Part shown: piece by piece, positions 34,912 through 43,471 of the stretch
Layout of the letters: the number at the start of each line of letters is the position of its first letter
How positions within the stretch are numbered: the stretch's first letter is position 1
Origin: Arthrobacter sp. efr-133-TYG-118
GTDB taxonomy: Bacteria > Actinomycetota > Actinomycetes > Actinomycetales > Micrococcaceae
DNA: 64,000 bases
Assembly (NCBI RefSeq): GCF_030209755.1
Contig: NZ_JARVRH010000002.1
Coordinates: forward strand, 62,001-126,000
Reading direction: 5' to 3'
Notes under the pieces: model-generated
What the model was told of the DNA's origin: nothing
The model's input: the letters and a program-made list of their open reading frames with translations, nothing else
The model's database searches: none
Translations under genes and position numbers: made by a program

Positions 34912-36314
34912 AGCTTGAAGACCCTTCGGGGTGAGGAGTCGACGACGTCGACGATGATTTCGTGGGCGCGGTCTTCGCTGACACGATGCTCGGCCACGAG
35001 GCGGGCGAGGAAGGATGCTTCGATCCGGCGGGAGGCGTCGTGCCGGGCCGGGATGGAGCAGAACGCGCGGGTGTCGTCGATGAAGCCCGAAGACCGGGAG
35101 AAGCCGGTGGTCTCGGTGACGGCGGAGCGGAAGCGGAGCATGGCATCCGGCGCGTCGAGGAACCACCACGGCGCGCCGAGGTACACGGAGGGGTAAAACC
35201 CTGCCAGGGGCGCCAGTTCGCGGGAGAACACCGTCTCGTCCAGGGTGAACAGCACCAAGTGGAAGTCCTTGGCCGTGCCGAAGTCCTGGAGCAGGGGCCG
35301 GATGGCTTCGGTGTAGTTGGTGGCGAACGGGATGTCGTGTCCGGTGTCCGCGCCGTAGGCCTCGAAGGTGGGCTGGTGGTGGTTGCGGAAGGAACCCGGG
35401 TGGATGGTCATGACCAGGCCGTCTTCGACGGACATCCTGGCCATCTGGTACATCATGTGGGCTTCGAAGGTGTTGCGGTCCCCGGCCGTGGCCTTGCCGG
35501 CACGCGCAAGCTCGAAGATCCGCTCGGCTTCGCTCCGGTCCAGCTTGAGCGTTGCCGGGGTGAGGACACCGTGGTCCGCGGACACCGCGCCATGGTCCAC
35601 GAAATAACGACGGCGGTTTTCCAGGGCCTTGATGTAGCCGGTGTAGCCGGTAGCGCCGTCGCCGGCGGAATCCACAAGCCGCTCGACGTTGGCGCTCCAC
35701 GCCGGGTGCGCGATGTTCAGGTAGGCATCCGGACGGAAGGTCGGCAGCACCCGGCCGTTGAAGGAGGGGTCCTCGGCGATGGCCTTGTGGCTGGCCAGGC
35801 TGTCCAGGGGATCGTCAGTGGTGGCCAGGACCTCGATGTTGAAGTCCTTGAAAAGCTGGCGGGGACGGAAATCGGGCTCGACGAGCTTGGCGGCAATGGC
35901 GTCGTAGCTTGCGTCGGCAGTCATCTCGCCAAGGTCTGCGCCGAGCTTGAACACGCTTTCGAACTGCGTGCGCAGCCAGTACCCGGACGCGGTGCCTTCG
36001 AAGAGTGGCCAGGCCTGGACGAAAGTCCGCCAGATTTCCCGCGATTCGGAGGGATTGGCGCCTCCGGAGAGCAGCTTGTCCATGGGGACTCCGCTGGCGT
36101 GGATCAGCCGGGTGACGTAGTGGTCCGGGCTGACCAGAAGCGCGGCCGGATCAGGGAACGGGGTGTTGTGCTCGATGACGGCGGCGTCAACGTGGCCGTG
36201 CGGAGAGATGATGGGCAGGTCCTGGACGCGCTCCAGCAGGGAGCGCGCAATGCGGCGCGTCCCGGGATCCGCGGGCAGGAGCCGGTCAGGATTGGCTGCG
36301 ATCGACTGTGACAT
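34908..36314 (-). CDS. uxaC: Uronate isomerase (glucuronate isomerase)
   Basis: 468 residues, normal length. Amidohydrolase-superfamily enzyme converting D-glucuronate to D-fructuronate (and galacturonate to tagaturonate). The metal-binding HxH is in IISPHGHVDAAVIEHN (about residue 40), ATTDDPLDSLASHKAI carries a conserved TDDP, LVMTIHPGSFRNHH supplies later ligands, and C-terminal SSGFIDDTRAFCSIPARHD is typical of UxaC. It is first in a two-gene operon with the fructuronate reductase. A LacI-type operator lies 30 bp upstream. Confidence 0.95.
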   Translation of the reverse strand: MSQSIAANPDRLLPADPGTRRIARSLLERVQDLPIISPHGHVDAAVIEHNTPFPDPAALLVSPDHYVTRLIHASGVPMDKLLSGGANPSESREIWRTFVQAWPLFEGTASGYWLRTQFESVFKLGADLGEMTADASYDAIAAKLVEPDFRPRQLFKDFNIEVLATTDDPLDSLASHKAIAEDPSFNGRVLPTFRPDAYLNIAHPAWSANVERLVDSAGDGATGYTGYIKALENRRRYFVDHGAVSADHGVLTPATLKLDRSEAERIFELARAGKATAGDRNTFEAHMMYQMARMSVEDGLVMTIHPGSFRNHHQPTFEAYGADTGHDIPFATNYTEAIRPLLQDFGTAKDFHLVLFTLDETVFSRELAPLAGFYPSVYLGAPWWFLDAPDAMLRFRSAVTETTGFSRSSGFIDDTRAFCSIPARHDASRRIEASFLARLVAEHRVSEDRAHEIIVDVVDSSPRRVFKL

Positions 36315-36343
36315 AGCTCAATTTTCGGCCGGAAGAATCAATC

Positions 36344-36360
36344 TGTCAACCGGTTGCCAA
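36344..36360. promoter_or_regulatory. LacI-type operator upstream of uxaC
   Basis: TGTCAACCGGTTGCCAA, with a perfect 10-bp core CAACCGGTTG (36347-36356), lies between the lacI-type gene stop and the uxaC start. The 30-bp distance from the start codon would allow strong repression. Confidence 0.78.
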
Positions 36361-36402
36361 CTATTGCCATGTCGTTGCATCTCCTCCCGGGATCGTTTGA
36401 AC

Positions 36403-37470
36403 CTAGGCGATCAGCCGTCCGCTGGAGCCGCGCACCACGAGCTCCGTGTCTACCCGGACTGCTCCCGCGGGCCCATCGTGGCCTAGCAACATGTCCAGCA
36501 GAAGGGTGGCAGCGCGGGAACCGCACTCCCCCAACGGCGACCTCACCGTAGTGAGCGGCGGCGTCGTGAAGTCTGCCCCGAAGATGTCGTCGAAGCCCAC
36601 AATGCTGATCTGGTCGGGAACGTGAATGCCGGCGGCCTGAAGCTCCTGCATGAGGCCTATGGCGAGGAGATCGTTGTAGGTGATCACCGCCGTCGCACCG
36701 CTCGCCAGGACGTCGCGCGCTACCTGGCGGCCGCCGTCGACGGTTGGCTTTGACGATTCCAAGCGGACCGCCGCCAACTTGTACCAATCGCAGGCAGCTT
36801 GGACGCCTTCCCAGCGGCGCCGCGACATCCAGGACTGCGGCGGCCCCGCAACATAAGCGAGCTGCTGGTGGCCGTTGGCAGCAAGGCTCCGCACGGCCTG
36901 GCTGATCCCTTTGTTGACGTCGGGGACCACGCACGGCACTCCCTCTATTTCTCGATTGATCACAGCCACCGGCTTGTCCGCGGCCAAGGCCCGGATCTTG
37001 TCGTCGTCCATGCGCGGGCTCGCCAAAATGAGGCCGTCCACCGTACTCAACATCCTGCGGGCCGCAATGAGTTCGGTTTCAGGCGACTCCGCAGACTCGG
37101 CCAGCACCAGGGTGTAGTCCCGGGCGGACCCCGTGGTTTCCGCACCGCGGATAATGTCGAAGAATGTCGGGTTGGTGATATCCGCGACGATCAGTCCGAT
37201 CGTCTGGGTGCGGCCGGTGGGAAGTGCCCGGGCGAAGGGGTTCACCTGGTAGTTCAGCTGCTCGGCGGCATCCTCGATGATCTTCTGGGTCTTGGCACTG
37301 ACCCTTCCCGGCTTGCTCAGCGCGCGCGAAACCGTGGACGGGTTGACTCCCGCGAGCTTCGCGATGTCGTAGATGGTGGGCGAGGATCTCTCCCCGCGTC
37401 CACGTTTGGCGGGGAAAGTTGCTGCTCCGGAATTCGTCGCTTCAGTCACCGCTCCATCGTAATCTGGCAT
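36403..37470 (-). CDS. LacI-family repressor of the uronate locus
   Basis: 355 residues. A ~30-residue N-terminal tail precedes the HTH and hinge (PTIYDIAKLAGVNPSTVSRALSKPGRVSAKTQ), then a periplasmic-binding-like effector domain (TIGLIVADITNPTFFDIIRGAE, VITYNDLLAIGLMQELQAAG, ISIVGFDDIFGADFTTPPLTTV). It lies in the middle of the cluster, and four matching palindromes precede the flanking units. It probably senses a pathway intermediate such as fructuronate or mannonate. An intrinsic terminator separates it from the upstream oxidoreductase gene. Confidence 0.93.
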   Translation of the reverse strand: MPDYDGAVTEATNSGAATFPAKRGRGERSSPTIYDIAKLAGVNPSTVSRALSKPGRVSAKTQKIIEDAAEQLNYQVNPFARALPTGRTQTIGLIVADITNPTFFDIIRGAETTGSARDYTLVLAESAESPETELIAARRMLSTVDGLILASPRMDDDKIRALAADKPVAVINREIEGVPCVVPDVNKGISQAVRSLAANGHQQLAYVAGPPQSWMSRRRWEGVQAACDWYKLAAVRLESSKPTVDGGRQVARDVLASGATAVITYNDLLAIGLMQELQAAGIHVPDQISIVGFDDIFGADFTTPPLTTVRSPLGECGSRAATLLLDMLLGHDGPAGAVRVDTELVVRGSSGRLIA

Positions 37471-37479
37471 GGCAACAAA

Positions 37480-37524
37480 AAGCAGGACGGTTGCCAGACC
37501 ATTCGGCCGGCGACCGCCCTGCTT
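37480..37524 (-). terminator. Intrinsic terminator of the Gfo/Idh operon
   Basis: On the minus strand AAGCAGGGCGGT (37524-37513) pairs with ACCGTCCTGCTT (37491-37480) with one mismatch, immediately followed by a TTTTT run. It lies between the oxidoreductase stop and the lacI-type start. A spaced TGGCAAC/GTTGCCA pair (37470-37496) overlaps it and could also be a weak operator for the repressor gene. Confidence 0.75.
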
Positions 37525-37576
37525 AAGTGCCCTGCTTGAGTGCCCTGCTGAGGTGCGCTGCCGAGGCGCTGATAAT

Positions 37577-38743
37577 TTACGAGCGCTCGGCGAACTTGCC
37601 TTCTTCGCTGATGCGCTTGTTGAGCTCGCGCATGTACTCCTCCTCGTCGAAGTCGAGGGAGACCTCCCTGCCGGTCCAGCTCGACAGGTGGATGGCGTTG
37701 GCCAGCCGGACGCCTTTGATCCCGTCCGAGCCCGGTGCCAACAACGGAGTGCCGTCCAGGATGTTGGCCGCGAAGTTCTCCAGGACGCCTGCGTGCTGTC
37801 CGCCCCAGGCCGACTCGAACTCGATGACCTCGGTGGTGTAGTAGTCCTCGGCCTTCAATTCGCCCATGAAGAGCTTGCGGACATCGTCCATGTCCATGCC
37901 GTCGCTGAGCTCCCGCTCGGGCTTGACCAGTCGGGTGACCGTGGCGGTCTTGCTGTTTTCCACCACGATCTTGCCCTGGTCGCCCAGGATCTCGAAGCGG
38001 TCCGTGCCCACGAGGTCGTGCGTGGCCGTCACGAAGACGCCGGTGGCGCCGTTGCCGTAGTCCACGACGGCCGTGACCTCGTCTTCGACGGCGATGTCCC
38101 GGCGGAATCCGTACGCCACCTTGGAGTAGACGGACTTCGGCACGCCGCAGATCCATTGCCACAGGTCGAGCTGGTGGGGTGCCTGGTTGACCAGGACACC
38201 GCCGCCTTCGCCGCCCCACGTGGCGCGCCATTCGCTGGAGTTGTAGTAGCCCTGGGGACGCCACCAGTTGGTGATGATCCAGTTGGTGCGGCGGATGGCG
38301 CCGATCTCGCCGTTGTCGACGATCTCCTTGAGCTTTTTGTAGAGCGGGTTGTTGCGCTGGTTGAACATGATGCCGAAGGAAAGCTCGGGCTTGGAGGCCG
38401 CGAACTCATTGAGCTCCTTGACCTGCTTGGTGTAGACACCTGCGGGCTTCTCCACGAGGGCGTGGATATTGCGCTTGAGCGATTCGATGCCCATTTCCGG
38501 GTGCAGGTAGTGGGGCACGCAGGTGACGATCGCATCGACGTCGCCGCTTTCAAGCATGGCGATGTAGTCGTCGTAGAAAGGCGCATCAGGGTACCGGGAG
38601 GCCGCCAGTTCCTTCTTTACCGGATCGGTGTCGCAGATAGCGCCGATCACCATGTTCGGAACCATTCCGTCAGTGATGAACTTGGCGTACGTGCCGCCCT
38701 GCTGGCCCAGGCCGATGATGCCAAGGCGTACTTTCTTGCTCAT
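37577..38743 (-). CDS. Gfo/Idh/MocA-family oxidoreductase (A)
   Basis: 388 residues. N-terminal Rossmann fold KVRLGIIGLGQQGGTYAKF, then the family signature EKPAGVYTKQ (the catalytic Lys of EKP) and the C-terminal GFO_IDH domain (WGGEGGGVLVNQAPHQLDLWQWICG). It probably oxidises a sugar or cyclitol with NAD(P). It is the last gene of a four-gene run with the two TIM-barrel proteins and another Gfo/Idh protein. The substrate cannot be read from sequence. Confidence 0.9.
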   Translation of the reverse strand: MSKKVRLGIIGLGQQGGTYAKFITDGMVPNMVIGAICDTDPVKKELAASRYPDAPFYDDYIAMLESGDVDAIVTCVPHYLHPEMGIESLKRNIHALVEKPAGVYTKQVKELNEFAASKPELSFGIMFNQRNNPLYKKLKEIVDNGEIGAIRRTNWIITNWWRPQGYYNSSEWRATWGGEGGGVLVNQAPHQLDLWQWICGVPKSVYSKVAYGFRRDIAVEDEVTAVVDYGNGATGVFVTATHDLVGTDRFEILGDQGKIVVENSKTATVTRLVKPERELSDGMDMDDVRKLFMGELKAEDYYTTEVIEFESAWGGQHAGVLENFAANILDGTPLLAPGSDGIKGVRLANAIHLSSWTGREVSLDFDEEEYMRELNKRISEEGKFAERS

Positions 38744-38767
38744 GAGTGGATCTCCGTTGTTGTGGGA

Positions 38768-39628
38768 TTAGAAGAGGTCTGCGTGGCCCATGGCCACCAG
38801 GTTGTCGTAGGAAGTCTGCAGTGCTTCCCACACGGTGCGGCCGTAGAGCTCGTCCTGCTCCACGAGCAAGTACTCCGCGCCGGCAGCCTGGGCCGCGGGA
38901 ATGATGGACGGGAAGTCCAGGTTGCCTTCCCCCACTTCGGCGAATTGGACCACGTTCTTGAACTCGGCCATGAAGCCCCCGAAGTCCCCCGTTTCCAGGA
39001 GCCCGAAGGCTTGCTCCGGCAGCTCGCCGATCCGGTAGTCCTTCAGGTGCACCATGGCAGTGCGTCCGGCGTATTTGGCCAGGGTCCGGACAGGGTCCAG
39101 TCCGCCGCGCTGCACCCAGTGCACGTCGATCTCCATGCCCATGGCCGGAGAGTTTTCGGCAATGATGTCGAGCATGTACTTGCCGTCGAACTTCGCGAAC
39201 TCGATGTGGTGGTTGTGGTAGTACAGGCCGATGCCGTGTTCCCGGAGGTTTTCGGCGTATTCGTTGGCTTGCTTCGCGAAGTCCACCACTGCGTCGATCG
39301 ACTTCATGGCCGGGAACGGCATCATGCCAATCCGCAGGAGGTGGGTGTCCAGTCGTTTTGCGTCGTCAACGATCTTGTCGAAATGGTCCTTGAGGGAGTC
39401 GCCAGGCATTCCCTTCGGCGTCTCCATGGCGACCGAAAGGGCCGCGATGTCCATGCCCAGTTCGCTGCGCGAACGGTCCAGTTCGGCAACGTTTTCGGGG
39501 GTCATCGGGATCTGGGAGATCTCGACGGCGTTGTACCCGATCGCGCTGACCTTGCGGAGCGTTTCAAACGCCCCTGCTTCGGCAAAGCTGCCCTTCAGCA
39601 TCATTGCCTGCACGCCAATTTTGGCCAC
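38768..39628 (-). CDS. Sugar phosphate isomerase/epimerase family protein (A)
   Basis: 286 residues from the GTG at 39628, which follows GGAGGACAAA; the ATG at 39709 lies upstream of this site and is rejected. AP endonuclease 2-like TIM barrel: KIGVQAMMLKGSF, YNAVEISQIPMTPENV, LGMDIAALSVAMETP, YYHNHHIEFAKFDGK (metal-binding His), MEIDVHWVQRGGLDP and MVHLKDYRIGELP. Such proteins isomerise or epimerise keto sugars, inosose or hydroxypyruvate. It sits between two Gfo/Idh genes. Confidence 0.88.
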   Translation of the reverse strand: MAKIGVQAMMLKGSFAEAGAFETLRKVSAIGYNAVEISQIPMTPENVAELDRSRSELGMDIAALSVAMETPKGMPGDSLKDHFDKIVDDAKRLDTHLLRIGMMPFPAMKSIDAVVDFAKQANEYAENLREHGIGLYYHNHHIEFAKFDGKYMLDIIAENSPAMGMEIDVHWVQRGGLDPVRTLAKYAGRTAMVHLKDYRIGELPEQAFGLLETGDFGGFMAEFKNVVQFAEVGEGNLDFPSIIPAAQAAGAEYLLVEQDELYGRTVWEALQTSYDNLVAMGHADLF

Positions 39629-39668
39629 TTTGTCCTCCGTTGGTTCCGGGCCCTCATGGGCCGCGTGG

Positions 39669-40676
39669 TTAGCCCACCTGCCCGGAGATCTCCGGGTAGC
39701 TCTGGGCATAGATGTCTTTGACGATCCTGAGTGACTTTTCGGCTTCCGCGGGGCTGATCCAGAACGGAGCAGGATCCCCGAGCTTGGCGTAGAAGTCCTT
39801 GATCAGGAGTTCGTGGGATACGCCCCAGTACGCACGCCCACCCGATTCCAAGGCACGTTCCGGGATAGTTTCCACGGTGCCGTCGGCGTAGCTGACACTA
39901 AGGTCGCCCCGGAGGCTGAGCGTGGCCTTTTCGGTCACGATGTCGAGCGTCACCGGTGCGTTGGTTGCGTTGGCCAGGGTCGCATAGAAGACGCTGGTGG
40001 CACCATTGGCGTGCCCGGCAATGAATTCCGCCGTATCTTCCACCTCGATCACGCCGCGGAGCGAGCGCGTGGAGGCGTGGCCTTCCACCTTGGTCACGTC
40101 ACCTACCAGCCACTGGAGCAGGTCCACCGTGTGGATGGCTTGGTTCATCATGAGGCCGCCGCCTCCTTCAGCCCAGGTCCCGCGCCACGGCCTGTCCCGG
40201 TAGTACTCGGCCGTCCGGTGCCACATCACGGTTGCCGAGGCGCCCAGAACCTGACCCAGCCTGCCGTCGTCGAGCAGTCTCCGCATAGCCTGCGACGTCG
40301 CGTTGTAGCGGTTCTGGAAACATACGGCAATCTTCGCCGTGCTCCGTTCAGCCGCCTCGACCAGCCGACGCCCGTCTTCAAGAGTGTGGGCGAGCGGCTT
40401 CTCGACAATCACACTGACCCCGCGCTCAAGGCAGTCCGTGGCCAGCGAGGCATGCAGATGGTGCGGGGTGCAGACATGCACGACGTCGGGCCTCACCGCA
40501 TCGAGCATCTCCAGGTAGTCCGCGTACCCCGCCACGCCGTAGGCGGCCGTTGCCGTCTGGAGGCGTCCGGCGTCGGTGTCACAGACGGCCACCAGTTCAA
40601 CGTCGTCCATTTTGGCGATCGCTCCGAAGTGCACGCTCGATACATCGCCGCAACCGATGACTGCTGCTGTAGGCAT
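39669..40676 (-). CDS. Gfo/Idh/MocA-family oxidoreductase (B)
   Basis: 335 residues. Rossmann start TAAVIGCGDVSSVHFGAIAK, CTPHHLHASLATDCLERG, EKPLAHTLEDGRR (EKP with catalytic Lys) and WAEGGGGLMMNQAIHTVDLLQWLVGDV. It resembles sugar dehydrogenases and dihydrodiol-type members. It is second in the putative four-gene unit starting at 41564. Possible pairing with the adjacent TIM-barrel protein gives an oxidise-then-isomerise module. Confidence 0.9.
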   Translation of the reverse strand: MPTAAVIGCGDVSSVHFGAIAKMDDVELVAVCDTDAGRLQTATAAYGVAGYADYLEMLDAVRPDVVHVCTPHHLHASLATDCLERGVSVIVEKPLAHTLEDGRRLVEAAERSTAKIAVCFQNRYNATSQAMRRLLDDGRLGQVLGASATVMWHRTAEYYRDRPWRGTWAEGGGGLMMNQAIHTVDLLQWLVGDVTKVEGHASTRSLRGVIEVEDTAEFIAGHANGATSVFYATLANATNAPVTLDIVTEKATLSLRGDLSVSYADGTVETIPERALESGGRAYWGVSHELLIKDFYAKLGDPAPFWISPAEAEKSLRIVKDIYAQSYPEISGQVG

Positions 40677-40718
40677 TCTTCTCCCTCAAAAGATGTTTTC
40701 CTTTGAACCTACAGGCCC

Positions 40719-41564
40719 TCAGGCGAGGGCAACACCGTTCTTGGCTGCGAGTGCCGCAAACGCGCGCGCCGCAGCGCCGAAGGCGACGGGTCCGGAGAAT
40801 CCGCCCAGTTCGTGGGTGCTTGCAAGGTGCGGTTCCAGCGATGCGAAGCCGGCAAAGCCGTCGCCCTTGAGCGCGGCGATGGTGGCGTCCAGTTCGCCGT
40901 CGCCTTCACCGGCAGGCACCACTTCACCTGTACCGGCGACTGCATCCTTGACCTGGAAGTACTCCAGGTAGGGGCGCAGCACGGCATAAGCCTCCGTGTA
41001 CGGCTTCACCCCCACCTGGACAAAGTTGGCGCTGTCCCAGGCAACGCGGAGCGAGGGTGAACCGACGGCCTCCATGATGTCCAGGACTCGCTCGGGCGTG
41101 TCGCCGTAGATGCCCTTTTCGTTTTCGTGCAGGAGCACGACGCCGGACGCGGCCGCCTCGTTCGTGAGTGCGGTCAGGCGCTCCATCACTGAGTCGCGGA
41201 TGTCTTCGTGGCTCTGCCCTTCGGCCCGGTAGAAGGAGAAGATGCGGATGTATTTGGTATCGAGGCCCTTGGCCACCGAAATGATTTGCCGCAGCCGGGC
41301 GAGCTCATGTTCCACGGGAACGCTGACGTCGATCTTGCCGATGGGGCTCGCGACCGCGGAAACCTTCAGGCCCTTCTCGTCCAGGATGGCCTTGAGCCGC
41401 TCGACTTTTTCCGGCTCGAGTTCCGAAACGTTGGTGCCCCATGCGCTGCGCACTTCGATATGGCTGGCACCGAGGGCTTGCAGTACGGCGGCCTGGACCG
41501 CGGGATCGGGATCTACTTCGTCGCCGAAACCGGACAGGCTCCACACGGCATTGGTTTCAGTCAC
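40719..41564 (-). CDS. Sugar phosphate isomerase/epimerase family protein (B)
   Basis: 281 residues from the GTG at 41564, which follows AAAGGAGATTTCC. TIM barrel with SLSGFGDEVDPDPAVQAAVLQAL, ASHIEVRSAWGTNV, KVSAVASPIGKIDVSVP, VVLLHENEKGIYGDTPERVLD and LRVAWDSANFVQVG. The metal-site Glu/His pattern is that of xylose isomerase-like epimerases. First gene of the unit, with a LacI-type operator about 100 bp upstream. Confidence 0.88.
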   Translation of the reverse strand: MTETNAVWSLSGFGDEVDPDPAVQAAVLQALGASHIEVRSAWGTNVSELEPEKVERLKAILDEKGLKVSAVASPIGKIDVSVPVEHELARLRQIISVAKGLDTKYIRIFSFYRAEGQSHEDIRDSVMERLTALTNEAAASGVVLLHENEKGIYGDTPERVLDIMEAVGSPSLRVAWDSANFVQVGVKPYTEAYAVLRPYLEYFQVKDAVAGTGEVVPAGEGDGELDATIAALKGDGFAGFASLEPHLASTHELGGFSGPVAFGAAARAFAALAAKNGVALA

Positions 41565-41665
41565 GGAAATCTCCTTTGGATCCGTTCGCCCGCACGGCGG
41601 CATATGGCGCCAAGTGGTCGTTCACGGGCATGCGTTCGCCTCGAGTCTAACCAGCTTGGCTTTCA

Positions 41666-41693
41666 TTGACAACCGATTGCCAAATATTGGCAA
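41666..41693. promoter_or_regulatory. Double LacI-type operator upstream of the Gfo/Idh-isomerase unit
   Basis: TTGACAACCGATTGCCAA (41666-41683) overlaps a second inverted repeat, TTGCCAA ATA TTGGCAA (41677-41693). It lies between the divergent MFS gene and the isomerase unit, about 100 bp from the isomerase start. It matches the sites at 31634, 33220 and 36344, linking this unit to the same repressor. Confidence 0.75.
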
Positions 41694-41786
41694 CTTGTCG
41701 GAGTGGCAATGAGGCTAAAATCGGGTCGACTGGTTTGTTTCGCAAGAGCGGTGTCCGTAGCCTCAAACACGGACAGGGGACCTATC

Positions 41787-42743
41787 ATGACTGATCAAAT
41801 AGCGCGCAGCCAGACAAAGCTCTGGAATCGCGACTTCAGCACACTGTGGTGGAGCGAAGCCGTATCGTTCTTCGGAAGCCAGCTCACCCTATTCGCGATT
41901 CCCATCGTGGCGCTCCAGATCCTTGACTCTTCCGCCTCGGACGTCGCGTGGATCAACATGGCAGCAGGACTGGGAACCGTGGTCTTTCTCGGGCTGCTGG
42001 GGCCCTGGACAGACAAGGTGCGCAGGACGCGGTTCATGTCCCTGATGTCGGGACTTCGAGCACTGGTCCTCAGCACGATGGCAGTTCTGTTTCTCATGGG
42101 AAACCTTTCACTGCTTGCCCTCGTGATTGCGGCTTTCCTGGTGTCGGGCTTGACCGGGCTCTACGACAGCGCCTTCGCAGCCCTTCTCCCGAGCGTCGCC
42201 CATCGTTCCAAGCTGACGACACATGCACTGCGGACTGGATCCATGACACCAGCCGAGATCGGAATCGCTGGAGCAGTCGGTGGAATCATCAGCCTGCTCT
42301 CCATGATGGCTGCACCCTGGGTCTGGGACAGGTTTCGGCCTGTCCGGGCACTCATGGCAACTTTCATGCTCCCAGCTCTCGCAGGCCTCGGCATGCTTTT
42401 GCTCACGCCTGGACAAGACGTCGCGAACGTACTTCTCCTCGGGCTTTCGCTCGGTTTCTGGGCGTCTTGCGTGATGGTCAACATCACCGGAACCGAAACA
42501 CTCAAACAGCTTCTTATTCCCCACGAAGCCCTCGGAAGATTCTCATCCGCCAGCAGGGTCCTCACGTGGGGTATCGACCCGATCGGCGCCGCTCTGGCCG
42601 GTGTTCTGGCCCTGTTCCTTCCGACCGGTGCCGTACTCGCCGCGGCGAGCTCCGGCGTCGTGATTTCGGCTTGCTGGATTGCCGCCTCCGGTGCCGTTCG
42701 AGAATTGCCCCTCCTGTCCGAGATCGAACCGCGCCCCGAATAA
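41787..42743 (+). CDS. MFS transporter, shorter than usual (probable internal deletion)
   Basis: 318 residues from the ATG at 41787 (MTDQIARSQTKLWNRDFSTLW), preceded by AGGGGA. The N-terminal half is a normal MFS_3/macrolide-efflux start (WWSEAVSFFGSQLTLFAIPIVA, GTVVFLGLLGPWTDKVRRTRFM, GLYDSAFAALLPSVAHRSKL). The usual next ~90 residues (helices 5-6 and the central loop) are absent: the sequence goes at once to a helix 7-like IGIAGAVGGIISLLSMMAAP. About nine membrane segments remain instead of twelve. It may be non-functional. An operator array lies just upstream. Confidence 0.7.
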   Translation: MTDQIARSQTKLWNRDFSTLWWSEAVSFFGSQLTLFAIPIVALQILDSSASDVAWINMAAGLGTVVFLGLLGPWTDKVRRTRFMSLMSGLRALVLSTMAVLFLMGNLSLLALVIAAFLVSGLTGLYDSAFAALLPSVAHRSKLTTHALRTGSMTPAEIGIAGAVGGIISLLSMMAAPWVWDRFRPVRALMATFMLPALAGLGMLLLTPGQDVANVLLLGLSLGFWASCVMVNITGTETLKQLLIPHEALGRFSSASRVLTWGIDPIGAALAGVLALFLPTGAVLAAASSGVVISACWIAASGAVRELPLLSEIEPRPE

Positions 42744-42898
42744 GCGCCGTCAGGCCCCCGTCCGGGCAGGGAAATTTCCAACGGCGATCGCAACCTGGGT
42801 CCGTGGGGCCGTCACTGGTCACGGCAGCATCGGCGCTGCAAATTCCCGGGGAGTCCGGCTGCGATTAGCTATGGCACAGAGGCCCACGTGCTGCCAAG

Positions 42899-43471
42899 AT
42901 GGGCTCCATGGACCCTCTGGACATGGCGCCACTCCCTTTGGCCGAACCGGTTGTGCTGGTTGTCATGGGCGTTTCGGGCTCCGGCAAGTCCACGGTTGCC
43001 GCGCTCCTCGCGGGGCGGCTTGGCTGGGCCTTCGAAGAAGGCGACGCCTTGCATCCCCAAACAAACATCGACAAGATGGCAGCGGGACATCCGCTCACGG
43101 ATGAGGACAGATATCCCTGGCTGGAGAAGGTCGCCGAGTGGGTCGACCGGAGGCTGGATCAGGGGGAAAACGGCGTCATTACTTGTTCGGCGCTCAAACG
43201 GTCTTACCGGGACATCATCAATCGCCGAGGTTCGGGCGTTGTCTTCGTTTTTCTTTCCGGGACCCCCGAGACCATCAGCGCACGGTTGGCCGAACGCCAC
43301 GGCCATTTCATGCCCGCCAGTATGTTGGGGAGTCAGTTCGCGGACCTTGAGGAGCTGTCCCCGGGTGAGCCCGGAATCCGGATCGACGTTGGTCCGGGGC
43401 CGGGAGTGATTGCCCAAGAAATCATGGACAAGTTCGGCCTGCGGCCGAGCGGAACAGGACGAGAACCATGA
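42899..43471 (+). CDS. Gluconokinase (GntK type)
   Basis: 190 residues (alternative ATGs at 42908 and 42923). VVMGVSGSGKSTVAALLAGRLG (Walker A), FEEGDALHPQTNIDKMAAGHPLTDEDRYPWL, ITCSALKRSYRDII and GHFMPASMLGSQFADLEEL are the GntK set. It phosphorylates gluconate to 6-phosphogluconate. It overlaps the gntP gene by 4 bp (ATGA). A second GntK domain exists in this window, fused to a GH3 enzyme. Confidence 0.93.
   Translation: MGSMDPLDMAPLPLAEPVVLVVMGVSGSGKSTVAALLAGRLGWAFEEGDALHPQTNIDKMAAGHPLTDEDRYPWLEKVAEWVDRRLDQGENGVITCSALKRSYRDIINRRGSGVVFVFLSGTPETISARLAERHGHFMPASMLGSQFADLEELSPGEPGIRIDVGPGPGVIAQEIMDKFGLRPSGTGREP

Noticed and set aside
34912..35700. N-terminal extension of the fructuronate reductase frame through uxaC
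   Set aside because: It lies wholly within uxaC on the same strand in another frame; the GTG at 34911 overlapping the uxaC stop is the natural start.
37469..39721. A 750-codon open frame antisense to the Gfo/Idh and isomerase genes
   Set aside because: It spans two real genes and their gap on the other strand and shows no protein family features.
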